From Gnetum montanum (Eukaryota; Streptophyta; Gnetopsida; Gnetales; Gnetaceae): a DNA stretch of 64,000 nucleotides. The stretch's first letter is position 1; each line of letters opens with the position of its first letter. Shown one piece after another: positions 46,121-57,683 of the stretch. Both the position numbers and the translations under genes were made by a program. The notes under the pieces were generated by a model, which searched no databases, was not told the origin of the DNA, and was given only the letters and a program-made list of their open reading frames with translations. The stretch covers positions 492,432 to 556,431 of the forward strand of contig MNCI01037953.1 of assembly GCA_015680685.1 (NCBI GenBank), given 5' to 3'.

Positions 46121-46125
46121 GAAGG
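46121..46125. other. Target-site duplication, right (GAAGG)
   Basis: This matches 28058-28062. Joining 28062 to 46126 restores a continuous purine-rich tail of element C. Confidence 0.85.
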
Positions 46126-47880
46126 AGGGTTGAATAAGTTCATCAAATTGAAATTTCACCTACCACACAAACACATCAAATTTTATATTGTTCCCCAGCT
46201 TAGGTATATCCATACTTGGAGGGTAGAATCTATGCACACCTACAAACTTTGTTTTTCACAAAAATGTGGTTTAAAGGGCACCACACCTTGTACAAGCTCT
46301 AAGCTTTCCACTGGAGTGTTTCATCACTATGAAACCACTCAACCTAAGAAGGTCCAAACAAGCTTAGAATGTAGTTTTAAAGAGGCCACAACATTTACAA
46401 AATTAAGGTTAGCTCTAGAGTGTTTTGATGTTGCAAAACTACTTAACATTGCAAGGTCCCAACAGGCTTAATGTGGATGCATTCTCACAAGAAGCACATC
46501 AAACTTGCAGGGTAGCAAGAAAGAGAGAAGAAAGAAATGTAACTAAATCTACAAGTCCTTCTATTTTGAAGCTTAGCACAACATATAAAAAAGCAAATGA
46601 TGTTACAATGAAGAACAAGGATATAATAGCATATAATAGACAATGATTGATCTTTTGTGAATAGTACTTACATAATTCCCAAGATTTTGGTATCTTCTTA
46701 TAGTCTCAAAGTTTTCAAAAACTCCTTGAAATTCATGCAATAGCCATTAAACAACTAGTGTAGATGTCTTATTCAAAGTTGGGATGTCTACGTGAGATTG
46801 GCCTCAATTTAGGAGTGAAACACCATAAAAATTTGCATGTAATAGCTAATCTTCATCACATAGCTTTCACCCCATGAAACCTAAGGAAAAACTTCATTGT
46901 AATTGTGAAGATTGTAACTCACAGTGGGCAATTTTACATACTTTATATTTTTGGGACTAAAAAATGCCTCATGAGTGGTGCAAGCCTCATTCTTGAAGTG
47001 AAAAATATCACCTAGTGTTTATATTTGGGCTTGGGGGTGGAGGTCAAAAATGCATTTTAGAATGTCAAAAAGGGAAATTTGATGGGTTTTATGGGGCATA
47101 TACAATTTTCTACATTGGAAATACATGTAGGGGGAATAAATCTCACCTACCCTAAGATTGGAAGGATGGGGGTTTTGGAAAATTTCCCCCTTCAACATGG
47201 AGACCACATGCACAACCTGGAAACCTTCCCCTCTGAGCATGAAAGTTTTCCCCCAACATGGAGTCTTTACCACTAGCATTTGAAATTGCATCTCCTAGTG
47301 TGGAAGCCACAATAGCCAAATTTTGACACTTCATGCATTTCAATGTTGACCAGCCACTTCAACAAGCATGGTGGAGAGCTCAGCGTGGAAGATTCATCTC
47401 TAGCGTGGAAGGTGTGCCCTGGTTACTATTTATAGTAAACGAAAAGACTGTGGAGGGAAGCACTTACCATGTATAGTAAACCTAAAAATTTGGGCACCCA
47501 TCTCATCTTAATTTGGCAACCATTTTACAACAAATTTGTAGCCATTTTATAGCTAATTTGTAGTCAAATCACAACCATTTTATAGCCCCATTTATGGCCC
47601 TGGGAACCTATGAAAGCCAACCTCAAAAACCCTTTATAGGTTCCACAATTTTTTAGAGGGTTCAATAATTTTTTTCTCATGATTAGACTTTTGACACTTG
47701 AATACATTGAGCTCATAAGAAATTTTCCAAGCACTAATTCCACACATGGAGCATTCTTAGGTACTCAAGAGCTCTTGCAAGTTCCCATACTTGCATTCTC
47801 TTGAACCCCAACATGGAAGCACAATACCCTTAATACTTGTGAACTTTTGGTGTCAAAGTTACATTTCTAGGGCTTCCAGT
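46126..47880. other. Element C remainder and unassigned non-coding DNA
   Basis: No supported gene. The left part should be the 3' end of element C interrupted by element G. Further on, acatggag/gcgtggaa phrases recur around 47180-47400 and ttgtagccattttatagc-type phrases around 47500-47590, which indicates old local duplications. No LTR edge could be fixed. Confidence 0.45.
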
Positions 47881-47882
47881 CC

Positions 47883-48250
47883 TTAGCATGAAGTAATCTA
47901 TTATACCTCTTGAATTATAGGTGCCATCACTTCGAGTAGCATTGACTAACTTCATCAACAATGAGTAGAATAAGGAATTATGGATGATAGACATGGATTA
48001 TGTGTATTTCCTAAAAACATCAATGGCTAGAACACTGACAGGTTGTCAGACATACAACTTAACCCCAAGTCTGTGGGAGGGCCATGCTAGAGAGAATGGA
48101 ATCGAGGCATCCTGAATGGTCTGGTCAATCAGACAAGGACTTACATGGTGTCTATTAACCATTTTTGAATGGTGATTTTAAAGCATCACACACAGAAGTT
48201 GGAACAAGTAGGAGCGTAACATGTATAACAGTGAGAAGCGTCTTATGCAG
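47883..48250 (+). pseudogene. Orphan Tat-type integrase C-terminal fragment
   Basis: A frame reading LEL, TAG, VPSLRVALTNFINNE, TAG, NKELWMID matches the element G integrase at 42855-42930 (same LxL-stop-VPS register, TAG where Gln is expected). A short stretch near 48095-48200 may continue it. It is a relic of a third Tat element. Confidence 0.5.
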
Positions 48251-48780
48251 TTGATAGTGGAAATGAACAAGCATGTCAATAATTTGAAATATATGCTATA
48301 GAAAAATGAAATGGAAGTTTAGGTGAGAAAATAGACCACCCCAAGATTAGGGGAGCGTGACTTTTGATTAAATGATGTGTACAACTAGTGCATAGTGTCA
48401 GATGGGCATAGCGAGGCAGTGAGGTAGTATGCTCACAGTCCTTGGTGCACTGTGGATGCGGTGTTAATAGAAAGGAGTTGAAGCTTGTTGGGTTGGTAGC
48501 TGCTACGCTATGTAGGTGTGAGGTGTAGGTGTCACACTCATGTGTGGGAGTAAAGAAGATATTGGGAATGCTCTTAATACTGAGATTTACCACTCATCAG
48601 CCTTTTATTTAACAATCACCTGTCAAAGCCAACTGTGAAAGCCAACTACCAAAAGCCAACCCTTAAAATGCCGATTACTGGGGTATTTATAGAGCCATGG
48701 TTGGGGGAGAGATGTGGATTGTGTTGGTGACCGTTTGGGACGTGACCACCAACGAGTGTCCTCGAATAGGATTTAGGTGC
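48251..48780. other. Non-coding, possible LTR debris
   Basis: It contains gctacgctatgtag near 48501 and repeated gccaac...aaagccaac phrases near 48620-48660, the former shared with Tat LTRs here. No gene. Confidence 0.4.
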
Positions 48781-50125
48781 TTGCTGGTCTTCTAGCAACA
48801 CCAAGGCTCAGATACCTCCAAATAGACTCAGCAGTTAATGTGAGTATGTGTGTGTGCTATTGCGGTGTGCGATTATGAAAAATAAAATGATTGGGTTGTG
48901 TGTAAAACTACAAATGACTTATCTTAAAGAGATTCAGCCAACTTTGCAAAGTACTATGAGCTTTTAAAAGTTCTTATTTTGTTTAATTGCCTAGTCTATG
49001 CAGTCCTCATAATACCTACTTGTAAAAAATAAAATTTTGAAAAAACATTTGAGCACAACTCTGTGAATCTACTTCTAATTTTCCCCAGAGAAAGAGATTC
49101 CACAAGAAAACTAGAAATAGAACGAGATTCAATGGAAATATAAAGAAGAGAAAACGAAAGTATATTTGTGTAAAGATCTCAAATGTTTAAATAAGGTAAA
49201 ATGATATGAGTAAACACTTTGCAATAAAGCTATCCCAAATTTAATAACTACGAATTATTCAAACTTCCAAGGCTCAAAATAAGCAATTTCTTCAAGACAA
49301 TACTACTATGCTACCCAAAAATTGCTGCGTAACTATCACGTACCAAATTTTATTTTGGTTAGATAATGGATGTCAACAATTGCATTCAACAGAACCTTCA
49401 AAAGACTTGACAATTTCTAATTGAAATACCACGGAGATTCACTTTAAAGATAAAAGAAGCTATTATGGTCCTATCAAAATACCAAGGATTTTCTGAACCC
49501 TCTTAACTATTGAATCATTCAACAGCTTGACTACATGCAGAGGCTGTCTTACAACAATCTCAATAGCGGTTCTTATACATTGAACAATAATAAAATTCAC
49601 TACTAAAATGCTCTTAAGGCTTTCAAACACAAGCTCTTCTATGGAAAAATTTTAATAGAAATTTTCTATCATGCAACAAGAACAATAAGAGAAATCTAAA
49701 AATCCCAAAATTACTTGCCAAGCATGATACTATCTAAACCACTAGCTAAAAAATTTAAACAAAATAAAAAATCATAAGCATAACTCACAGGACTATGACA
49801 AAGAGCTTAAAATGTTGTCTTTAGCAAGTCATCTTACAAGCAATCTTTCACAATGTCTTTTTACAAATGTTCTTCAAAGAGTGTTCTCCCCTCTCTTCTA
49901 ACCCCTGAAGCCTTTTTATAGGGTTCAAAAGGTAGTTAGATATTCCAAAATATCTTGGCTAACTTCTCTCCCAAGTAAGGAAGTTATAACTTGCCCAACA
50001 AGTTAGGAGATATTACTTGCCCAACAAGTTAGGAAGTTGTAACTTATACATAAAGTTAGGAGAAAATCATGCTAGCATTGGCATGTGTAAATATTACAAA
50101 TATTTCTTTTATAAGTGACAACCCA

Positions 50126-50150
50126 TATAATAATAATAATAATAATAATA
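50126..50150. repeat. (AAT)n microsatellite
   Basis: About eight AAT units, replacing the (TA)n run of copy 1. Confidence 0.9.
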
Positions 50151-50766
50151 AAATAATCTAAGATCTTCAATACTATAAGAGCTTCATACAATTGTTATTT
50201 TTATTAACCACTAAAGCCCTAGTAATTTTCATGAACAGGCAGTAGTAAAAAAGTAATTTGGCATCCACCTTAGTGTAGATGTTGGCGTTGGCAGCTGTAT
50301 GGTTTTTTAAATGAAGAAATCTGATCCCTATAAATTCGTATAAGTAAATCATCTATATTTGCATTTTAAATCCACGTAAAATTTTCTACTGGCTTCTTAG
50401 CGCTATTAAGAATGCCTTCGAATGTAAAGGCTGAATGTGAAGGCCCAGGCCTGGAACTGCTCAATTTCTATAATTAGTTTCAAATTATTCCGCCCTCAAT
50501 CGCCACCACAAAACAAGGCCATACCGTGTTGCACCTTTCATCACCACGTTGTTGTTATAACCTTGTTGTCTGCCCGCGCGGCTGTGGAGGCGCAGGTGTA
50601 GCTGCTGCTGCTAGTATTATTATTTCCGCCATTATTTCCGCTGCTGTTATGCTCCAATGTAGAAACCCTAGGTCTACTATGGTGTCCATGGCTACCATTC
50701 TCAAACACATCTCTCAAATTTCTGAGGTGCCCAAGCACATCATTTTCGCGATGGTGACTCTACGCG

Positions 50767-51228
50767 GTGGCGTCGATGCTTGTAATGGCATCGCCAGGCC
50801 TCCTGGATGAAGCAGGTCGTCCACCTTCATCACTGGCACAAGTAGAACTTGAATGTGTGCTGCACCTATCGGCTGTGGAGTCAATAGAACTGGTTCGCCA
50901 TGAATTTGAGATCCTCCATGTGCAGAGTGGCCCCTACGTGCAGATCCAAGGCCCAGGTGAGTGGTTCCACACCGCAGAAGTTACCCTGCTTGAGCAGGCC
51001 ATGGTTGAAGAAGTCGGTGTGTCCGCCTTTGGTCGTTATGCTTTCCAGGTGGCCCTAGATTATGAAGAGCATCTCATCCACTAGATTGCCCCCACGTACT
51101 ATGTACGTGTCTCTCGTAAACAGCATCAGCTTCAACCGCTCGCTGATAAGAAGGGACTCCTGATCAGAAGCCAAGCCTAGATTGCGATGCTCGATACATT
51201 GATGCTCCGACGTACATGGCCACTATAA
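50767..51228 (+). pseudogene. MS1-like gene, region upstream of the PHD finger
   Basis: One frame runs through QVELECVLHLSAVESIELV, FEILHVQSGPYVQIQGPGEW, FHTAEVTLLEQAMVEEVGVS and FGRYAFQVALDYEEHLIH. A TAG follows, then APTYYVRVSRKQHQLQPLAD, KKGLLIRSQA, another TAG and IAMLDTLMLRRTWPL to TAA at 51226. The GPGEWFH...EVTLLEQA block is characteristic of the conserved middle domain of plant MS1/MMD1-type PHD proteins. This segment should directly precede the fragment at 1978-2312. The true N-terminus is absent; upstream sequence is Ser/Asn or Ala-rich low complexity. Both TAGs probably replace Gln or Trp. Confidence 0.7.
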
Positions 51229-51419
51229 CTTTAGCACTAAATTTCTGAATAGCGGCTCTAGTGGTAGCACCTCAAAACTATGCACATCCCTTTTCTTTAT
51301 GGATTTCAGAAACCAGATGTTCTATAGACACAAATTTTTAAGATACTGATTGTAGTCTGTCAACATCAAGAAAAATAAATTTCAGCAAGAAGCTTTGGCT
51401 TCGGAATGGGTTTCCTACA

Positions 51420-51641
51420 CTTAAGATAGTGTCATGTAGCCCTGCATTGTACCATAGAAAGAGTGAAGCTGTTTGAGGTCCTGAACATTTCTTTAATTAT
51501 CCAAAATCAGTAATCTTGGGTTCATGATCTAACTCTACTAAAATGTTTCAACTCTTGACATTTCCGTGAATGATGAGGGAATGGAAATCATGGTGGAGAT
51601 ATGCCAATGCATTGGCCACCCCCAATGATTTCCCCATTTGA
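51420..51641 (-). pseudogene. Receptor-like kinase catalytic-loop fragment
   Basis: The minus strand reads GVANALAYLHHDFHSLIIHG, NVKS, TAG, NILVELDHEPKITDFG, TAA, LKK. This is the kinase catalytic loop (HGNVKS-NIL, with Gly-Asn where active kinases have Arg-Asp) and the DFG motif of plant leucine-rich-repeat-type receptor kinases. HGN-type loops occur in atypical receptor-like kinases. Only ~70 codons remain; the rest is unrecognisable. No counterpart was seen in duplicate copy 1. Confidence 0.65.
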
Positions 51642-52104
51642 ATTAAAGCTACTGCTACCATCTTACCTACAAATCTGCTTCATTGTAGCCATTACAGTGT
51701 TCTTGAGATTCACTTTATAGAATTTTCAATACTTTCCACTTTCTATCTAATTCTCCCTATTTTCTATGACTCACAAAATCTCCTCTGCCAAGAACTCAAT
51801 GTTCTAGAAAGCTTTCATAGAGAAATGATGTTGGATTTTGCTTTCCTTTTGTCCTCCTATTTGTTTGTTTATTTTTTTTAAAGACTCATCCACATCAATC
51901 CAAATGAGACCTCCAAGATTATGTATATCAATAAGATGACAACTATCATCTTTTTCATTTGAATATTTGTTTTGTCTTGTATACAAAAATGATGGAAGTG
52001 TAGAAAAATTAATATCATTCATATTTTTATCATGTTCTCTACCATTGCCTTTTTCCAATATCTACTTTTGTTGTTCCATGAAATGGCCAAATGTGCTAAC
52101 AGAT

Positions 52105-53433
52105 TGGATGCCACATGTCTTGGGTCCCGCAAAGCATGAATGTGAATGCATCACACGGATGTGCTATGCTCAAGGTGCTACATTCTAGGTGCTACGCTCA
52201 ATGGGATAGGAATAGGAATTGAAAATATGCCAAACTATGACCATATTTTCCAAATCGCATGTGCCAAAGTCCGAAGAACTACCATGTATTTACAAAAATG
52301 CCTAGAATAAATGCAAATTGGAGCTATGCTCTGGGACTACATCTTCCCTCCTCTTCTGAGTAGGGTGAAGCATATGAACAATTTTGGGGATCAATAGGAG
52401 GTACAAAAATAAAGCAAACTGCTGATCTTAGTTTCTAGAGAGATGCCAAGGCTGAAATAAAGATTGATGCCAAATTTTGAAAGCTTTTTTAGGCATTCAA
52501 AGGTTGTTTACAAGTGTTATGTTGTCTACATTGCTTAGCGTAACAAAGAGTAGCATGAACACTTGGAAAAATATTATAGTTTTAGCTTGCTATGTTGTCT
52601 ATGCTGCATAGCGTAGTAGGGTGTAGTACCCTTTTTTCAAAGAATTTTGCCAAAATTGAAAATGCCACTCTAGGACGTGGGAGGATAGGCAATGTCATCA
52701 ACCAGCAACTGCATCTTCCATGTTAGAGTAGGCTAATACCTCCTTGTTTCATACCTGAAACATTTTTTATCATGAAACCTTTGCTATGCTCTCTATGATG
52801 TGTAGCATAGTAGGGCATAGCACCATATTTTGGATGAATTTTGGCAGACTTTGCAATGTTTTCCATAACATGTTAATCATAATCTGAGGATGAAGCAGGA
52901 TAGGTAGCCTTGAAAGTTAAAAATAATTACCAAACATACCTTCCATGTTCAGTCCAACACTTAGGAAAATTTTAGTCTCGCATGGCCTACTACGCTGTCT
53001 ACACTATGTAGCATAGCGGAGCATAATAGGTTCAAAGATAGAAAATTTGCCAAACTATTTTGTCCATCTTGAACACTTTTGACAACTCCTAGCCTAGCAC
53101 TTTGGTGGATTGGCAACTAGGACATGTGTCAAGCTAGTTAAGCTAGAGATCATATCAAGCATGATAACTTAAAAGATAGAAAATTTTCCAAACTATTTAG
53201 TCCATCCTCAATGCCCTTTTGTGAAAATTGGCCTTGGAAATGGGTGCTACAGTGACTATGCCAAGGAGCATAGTAGATAGACTTAAAAAAATTTGTAGGT
53301 GTTAGGACTTCTAGGGTGCCATGCTATCTATGAGGCACAATGTGATGCCACACTTGGAGAAATTTCACCCAAGTTTCAATGCTTGGATGAATTTGATGTT
53401 GAGTCACAAGAGCCCAAAATTAGTGGTGTTTCA
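52105..53433 (-). repeat. 3' LTR of element D
   Basis: On the minus strand it starts TGAAACACC at 53433, identical to element G, and ends ...catcCA at 52105. The inside has ~190-base degenerate repeats. The flanking host sequence matches 2780-2798 of copy 1. The LTR is 1329 bases, shorter than in G, so it is a different subfamily. Confidence 0.75.
52490..53290. repeat. ~190-bp degenerate repeats in element D LTR
   Basis: The phrase tgctatgttgtctatgctgc plus atagcgtag recurs near 52515, 52595, 52785 and 52985, with agatagaaaatttgccaaac near 53035 and 53175. Each carries the gctatgc/gcatagc palindromic motif found throughout the Tat elements here. Confidence 0.6.
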
Positions 53434-53448
53434 CTAGCCCCTCTTTGT
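53434..53448 (-). other. Polypurine tract of element D
   Basis: The minus strand reads acaaagaggggctag directly before TGAAACACC, the same as element G. Confidence 0.85.
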
Positions 53449-54924
53449 CGATGTCTGGAGGAATTTTCCAAGAGATGTTTATAAAGAATACGAAGCACCA
53501 TGATGAACATGACACCAACACCATTCATTAGTGCCCACTTAGATAGTGCTTTGCTATGCTTGAGAGTGCCAGGGAAGTGAAGTATGGTAGACAATAGGGG
53601 ATAGGTTTGAGGAGATGGGGTTAGGGGACAATGGATGGAAAAGAAAAAAGTGTAGGATGCAATGCCATGAGAATCGTTGCCATAGTGTGATCCCTTTTTA
53701 GACTACTTGTGAGGGAGTTAGCACACATAAGAATCTTTTCCCAGTGGATTTCAACCTCTCATCGAATTTCTTGGAGATGGTCGATCCAAGGTTGAGATGT
53801 TTACAAAGCGATGACTATGCCATTTAACTTGGGCATTTGTCATATTCTTCTTCTTTCTTTTCTTTTTCTTCTCCATTTTTTTTGTGTTTTTTTCATGGAT
53901 GAATTGCACACTGATATTCGCTTGAAGGAAATTATGTCGTTGTTGTAGCATAGACGTTTCCTCCTCGGGATGAGTTGTGTTACATCCATGTGGGGCTTTG
54001 ACTAGCCTAAAAAGGCTTCCATGGGATGAGTTGTGTTATGTTCATCATGGGTTTAGCAATTAAGTGCAGGAAAGGGTTTCATGTGCATTGGGAAAGCCTG
54101 TGAGGGGATGTCAAAAATCACAAGAGTAGGAAGTAGAGGTTAGGTTAGTTGAGTGGATATTAGGGTATGCACTCTCAAGTAGCTAGGCTAGTCGAAGTCG
54201 GTACTTTGGAATAATGTAGTGTCTTGCTCTCATGGTAAAATTAATTCTTGATTGATGCCATCCCAACTTATCCAACAAATGCAACAAAGAGAAAAACAGA
54301 AGAAACAAGCACCATGTGAAGTGAGGGTGAAGTCCTATCTACTCAAGACACTGCAAGGGCAGCAAGTGTTGTGTCTAGTGCATGCAATGTCCAAAGTAGA
54401 AAGGCCAATATAGGAATTAGTGGTGGCAGGCTAGAAAGCTTTAGTGGCCATACTGGAAATGAGCACTCAAAAGGCTAGGAGTAATGGTGATGTAGGTGCT
54501 TAGGAATCCTTACCAAAAGCAAGAGCCAAGAAATTCAGCTATAGGGTGGAAAGCCCAACTGTTGAATGCTCTTCCAAACTATAACAATGGAAAGGGTTGG
54601 AGGATGGTAGCACTATGGTTGGGCCATAATACTTTTGGGACTCTAGCGGAACAATAGGAGCTATGATCAGGATGATTGGCAACGGTGGCGGTAGCTTCGA
54701 AAGGTTACCAAGATGCCAAACAACATCTTCGAAAGATCAGCAAGATGCCAAGGATGGCAATGTTGTAAATGTTCTAGAGGGTTTTTTCATGGTGATGCAA
54801 AATTCATTCTGTAACTACAATGACCACCCCCCCCCCCCTTCCATTCTACCTAGGAGGCATGGACAAGCAACAAAAGATTGGAAGTATTCTCTCTCACTTG
54901 TTTGTAGGGCCTTGTAAGCTGAAT
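53449..54924 (-). other. Element D 3' non-coding region
   Basis: No gene. It contains two copies of a box (+ strand gggatgagttgtgttacatc and gggatgagttgtgttatgtt, at 53969 and 54024) matching the element G box at 44144, and a 12-base C run at 54827-54838. Confidence 0.6.
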
Positions 54925-55320
54925 CATAGCTGCTGGATTGCAAACCCAATTTTAGGTCCTGGTAGACCATTAGTTGTGCTAATTTAAGGTCCCAGCAGAC
55001 CATGATCTCAATTTAAGGTCCAGGAGAACCATGATGTGCTAGTTTAAGGTCCTAGTAGACCAATGTGCTAGTTTAATGTCATGGCAGATGATGGTTGGCT
55101 AGTTTCAGATCATAGCAGACCATGCTATGGGTGCCAGTTTCATGTCATAGCCCAAGGACATTCTGTGCTAGTTTAACATCATAGTGGATAGTCTGTGCCA
55201 ATTTAACATCATAGCAGATGTTCTGTGCCAGTTTAATGTCATGGCAGACACTCTGTGCCAGTTTAACATCATAGCAGACATTCTATGCCAGTTTAATGTC
55301 ATAGTGGACGTTCTACTTAC
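54925..55320 (-). repeat. Stem-loop repeat array of element D (~11 units)
   Basis: On the minus strand, units like gtctgctatgatgttaaact and atccactatgatgttaaact recur every ~32-38 bases. Stems include GGTC/GACC, GTC/GAC and ATC/GAT, each followed by the TTAAACTGGCA box. The array is placed just after integrase, as in element G. Confidence 0.85.
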
Positions 55321-55334
55321 CTTACTTTGGCATG

Positions 55335-56480
55335 ATACTACATGTTAGGTGTAATATGATTTTAGGTACAAGTGGTTGACAGGATTAGCAAATTCATTGC
55401 CATCTAAGTTAGCAAGCTTGAATGCTCCATTTTCATATGCTTTTGTGACCAAGAAAGGCCCTTCCTAGTTGGTTGAGCATTTTTTCAAAGGTTTGTGAAT
55501 GGCCTTGAGGACTAGATCCCCTTTATTGATTTGGTGCTAGTGCAAATTGAAATGGTACTTTTGCCATTTTTAGTCTTGATACAACTCAATGCGGTTAAGC
55601 GTTTGGCTGTACTCTTCCTCCATAGAGTCAAGATCAATGATTCTTGATTTGTTGTTCTAATCCTCATCCATAAAGTTTGATAGGATCATTTAGAGTGACA
55701 AGACCTGTAGTTCAAGAGGTAACACCACTTTAGATCTATATACAAGACTATATGGTGTTTTACTTGTTGCAATTCTACACGTTGTGCAATAGGCCCAAAG
55801 CACATAGACGAGTTGCTCATGCCATCATCGCTTGCTACTGTTGAGCATCTTCTTTAGAAGGTTGACAATGGATTTATTGGTGGCTTCTTCTTGGCCATTT
55901 TCTTGGGGATAGAACGATAATGAGAAAGAGTGTTTAATGCCAATGTTTTGACAGAAGGCTCTAGTTTCTCCACTACTGAATTGGGGCCCATTTTCTATAA
56001 TGATAGTCATAGTAAGGCTGAATTGAGTCATTATATTGTCCAAGGTGAATTTGCAAACTTGTTGAGATGTGGTCTTCCTAAGGGAAATAGCTTCTACCCA
56101 CTTCATGAAATACTTAGTTGTAGTAATATTTAAGCTATGTCCTTTGGAAGACTTGGGTGTTATGGGTCCTATGATGTCTAATCCCCAACATTGAAACAAC
56201 CATGGAATTTTCATGGTGTGCAACTTGGTAGGTGATACATGTATTAGATTCCCATGTTGTTGACATATGTCACATGTTCTAACCTTAGAGATGCAATCAC
56301 ATTCCATATATGGCTAGTAGGAGCCTAGATGCCTAATTTCTTCCACCATAGCCTTGGGGGCTATGTGCCCTCCACACAGTCCCTTATGGACTTGATCAAC
56401 ATTTTTTTGTACTTCATTGCGACTAAAGCAAGTTAGCAGTATCCCATCATAAGATCTATGGCATAAAGCATTGTCACCTA
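55335..56480 (-). pseudogene. Element D integrase
   Basis: The minus strand holds MECDCISKVRTCDICQQHGN, CWGLDIIGPITP with the first catalytic Asp, TIIIENGPQFSSGE where the second Asp is Glu, and PQENGQEEATNKSIV with the Glu. The C-terminal part (INKGDLVLKAIHKPLKK, GPFLVTKAYENGAFKL) ends near 55335. TAG stops share positions with element G (after STN, and before PYMECD). The largest open piece is 55825-56307. Confidence 0.75.
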
Positions 56481-57180
56481 TGAGGACATACTACTATGCT
56501 CATTTTATCACCACATATTTTTGGGTAGATGATAGGTTTTGTGGAGGCTCATCCTGTTGGAGGTATGTTTTGATGTCATCATACCATTCTTGAGTGTGTG
56601 CTACACTTATATATTCGATGCTTATTGTGTGAATGATAGGGTCGGTGCACTCTACTATTGAAGCAGGTAAGGTAGGAAACATATTGGGTGGCACGCTTAA
56701 AGCTAAAGTGGCCAATGCATTGGCTATAGTGTTTTCATTGTGGGGAATGTGTTGAACATCTAAGGTTGCAAATTGTTTTAGTACAAATTTTTCCAAATCA
56801 CAATAAGGCTGTAAGTGTTGTGCCTTATAGGCATAAACTCCTATGACCTGGTTAATGACCAATTTTGAATCACCTTGGATTGCTATATTTTGGATTCCTA
56901 ACTCTTGAGCCACTAGAATGCCCCTAAGGAGACCCTCATATTTTGCTATGTTATTTGTGCAAAGGAATGCAAAGTGGTCTATGAAAGGTCAAATATCTCC
57001 ATAGGGAAATGTGAGAATAGCAACAGCACTACCACCTTGTGTGGTTAAGGCACCATCAATGTGTAACATGGCTTCGAAGTCTGTAGGTATAGGGATCACA
57101 TTGCTAACATGCTCGTTTGGGAATTTGGGATCTATTGTTGTTTGGTCATCTGTAGGTGAAGTCGTAAGTTGCGTAGCTAT
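56481..57180 (-). pseudogene. Element D second RNase H domain
   Basis: It contains MLHIDGALTTQGGSAVAI, NNIAKYEGLLRGIL, NIAIQGDSKLVINQVIGVYA and HIPHNENTIANALATL. Compared with element G, the catalytic Glu reads Lys (AKY for AEY) and the last Asp reads Asn (IAN for MAD), both explained by G-to-A changes. The domain marks the element as Tat-lineage. Confidence 0.7.
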
Positions 57181-57683
57181 GGCTTGACCCTTTGTGGATG
57201 ACTACGCTACGTAATTTAGGTCAAATTCTGTGATTATTGCTTTCCACCTGGCTATCCTGCTACTTTCATATATGTTGGTTGTAATGGTCCTAAGTATATT
57301 ATTTTTGCAAATGATGTTGACCTAGCTATGAAACAAATAGTGTCTCCATTTTTTTAGTGCAAATACTAAGGTAAGAAAATTTTTCTCCACATCATTGTAC
57401 TTTTCCTTGTAAGCTATCAGCACATGGCTTAGGTAGTAAACTAGAATTTTGGAACCGTTTTATCTCTTTTGACAAAGCAAGGCAACAATAAACGTGTCTA
57501 AGATTGCAAGGTAAATGTAGAAAGGCTTATCTCTCTATGGAGGGTAAATGGTGGGGAGGTGAACCAATTCCTTTTTAAGTTGTTGAATGCTTCTTGGCAT
57601 TGGTTTGTCCATTTAAAGTTAGCTCCTTTTTTAAGTAGGTGTTACATTAGATGCAATTTATCCATCAACCTCATGATAAACCT
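57181..57683 (-). pseudogene. Element D RNase H and RT thumb
   Basis: The minus strand shows KGANFKWTNQCQEAFNNLKR and, after stops, the tail corresponding to the element G RNase H (RIARWKAIITEFDL). The reading frame shifts several times. Confidence 0.55.

Larger units (their letters stand above)
48781..52102. repeat. Host segmental duplication, copy 2
   Basis: It is collinear with 1-2798 but retains a different part of the MS1-like gene (50767-51228). Homology ends exactly where the LTR of element D begins, at aaatgtgctaacag. By eye the best-conserved parts, such as 49360-49480 versus 580-690, are close to 90% identical. Confidence 0.8.

Noticed and set aside
1-50300. Repeats 1-1600 and 48786-50300 as LTRs of one 50 kb element
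   Set aside because: Homology continues through host gene fragments to 2798/52102, there are no TG...CA ends, and complete independent elements lie between.
50541-50738. Asn/Ser/Gly-rich minus-strand ORF
   Set aside because: Low-complexity sequence opposite an Ala-rich stretch next to the MS1-like remnant; no support for either strand.
52490-53290. CRISPR-like regularly spaced repeats
   Set aside because: Units are degenerate, long and inside an LTR of a plant retroelement, with no unique spacers and no cas genes.
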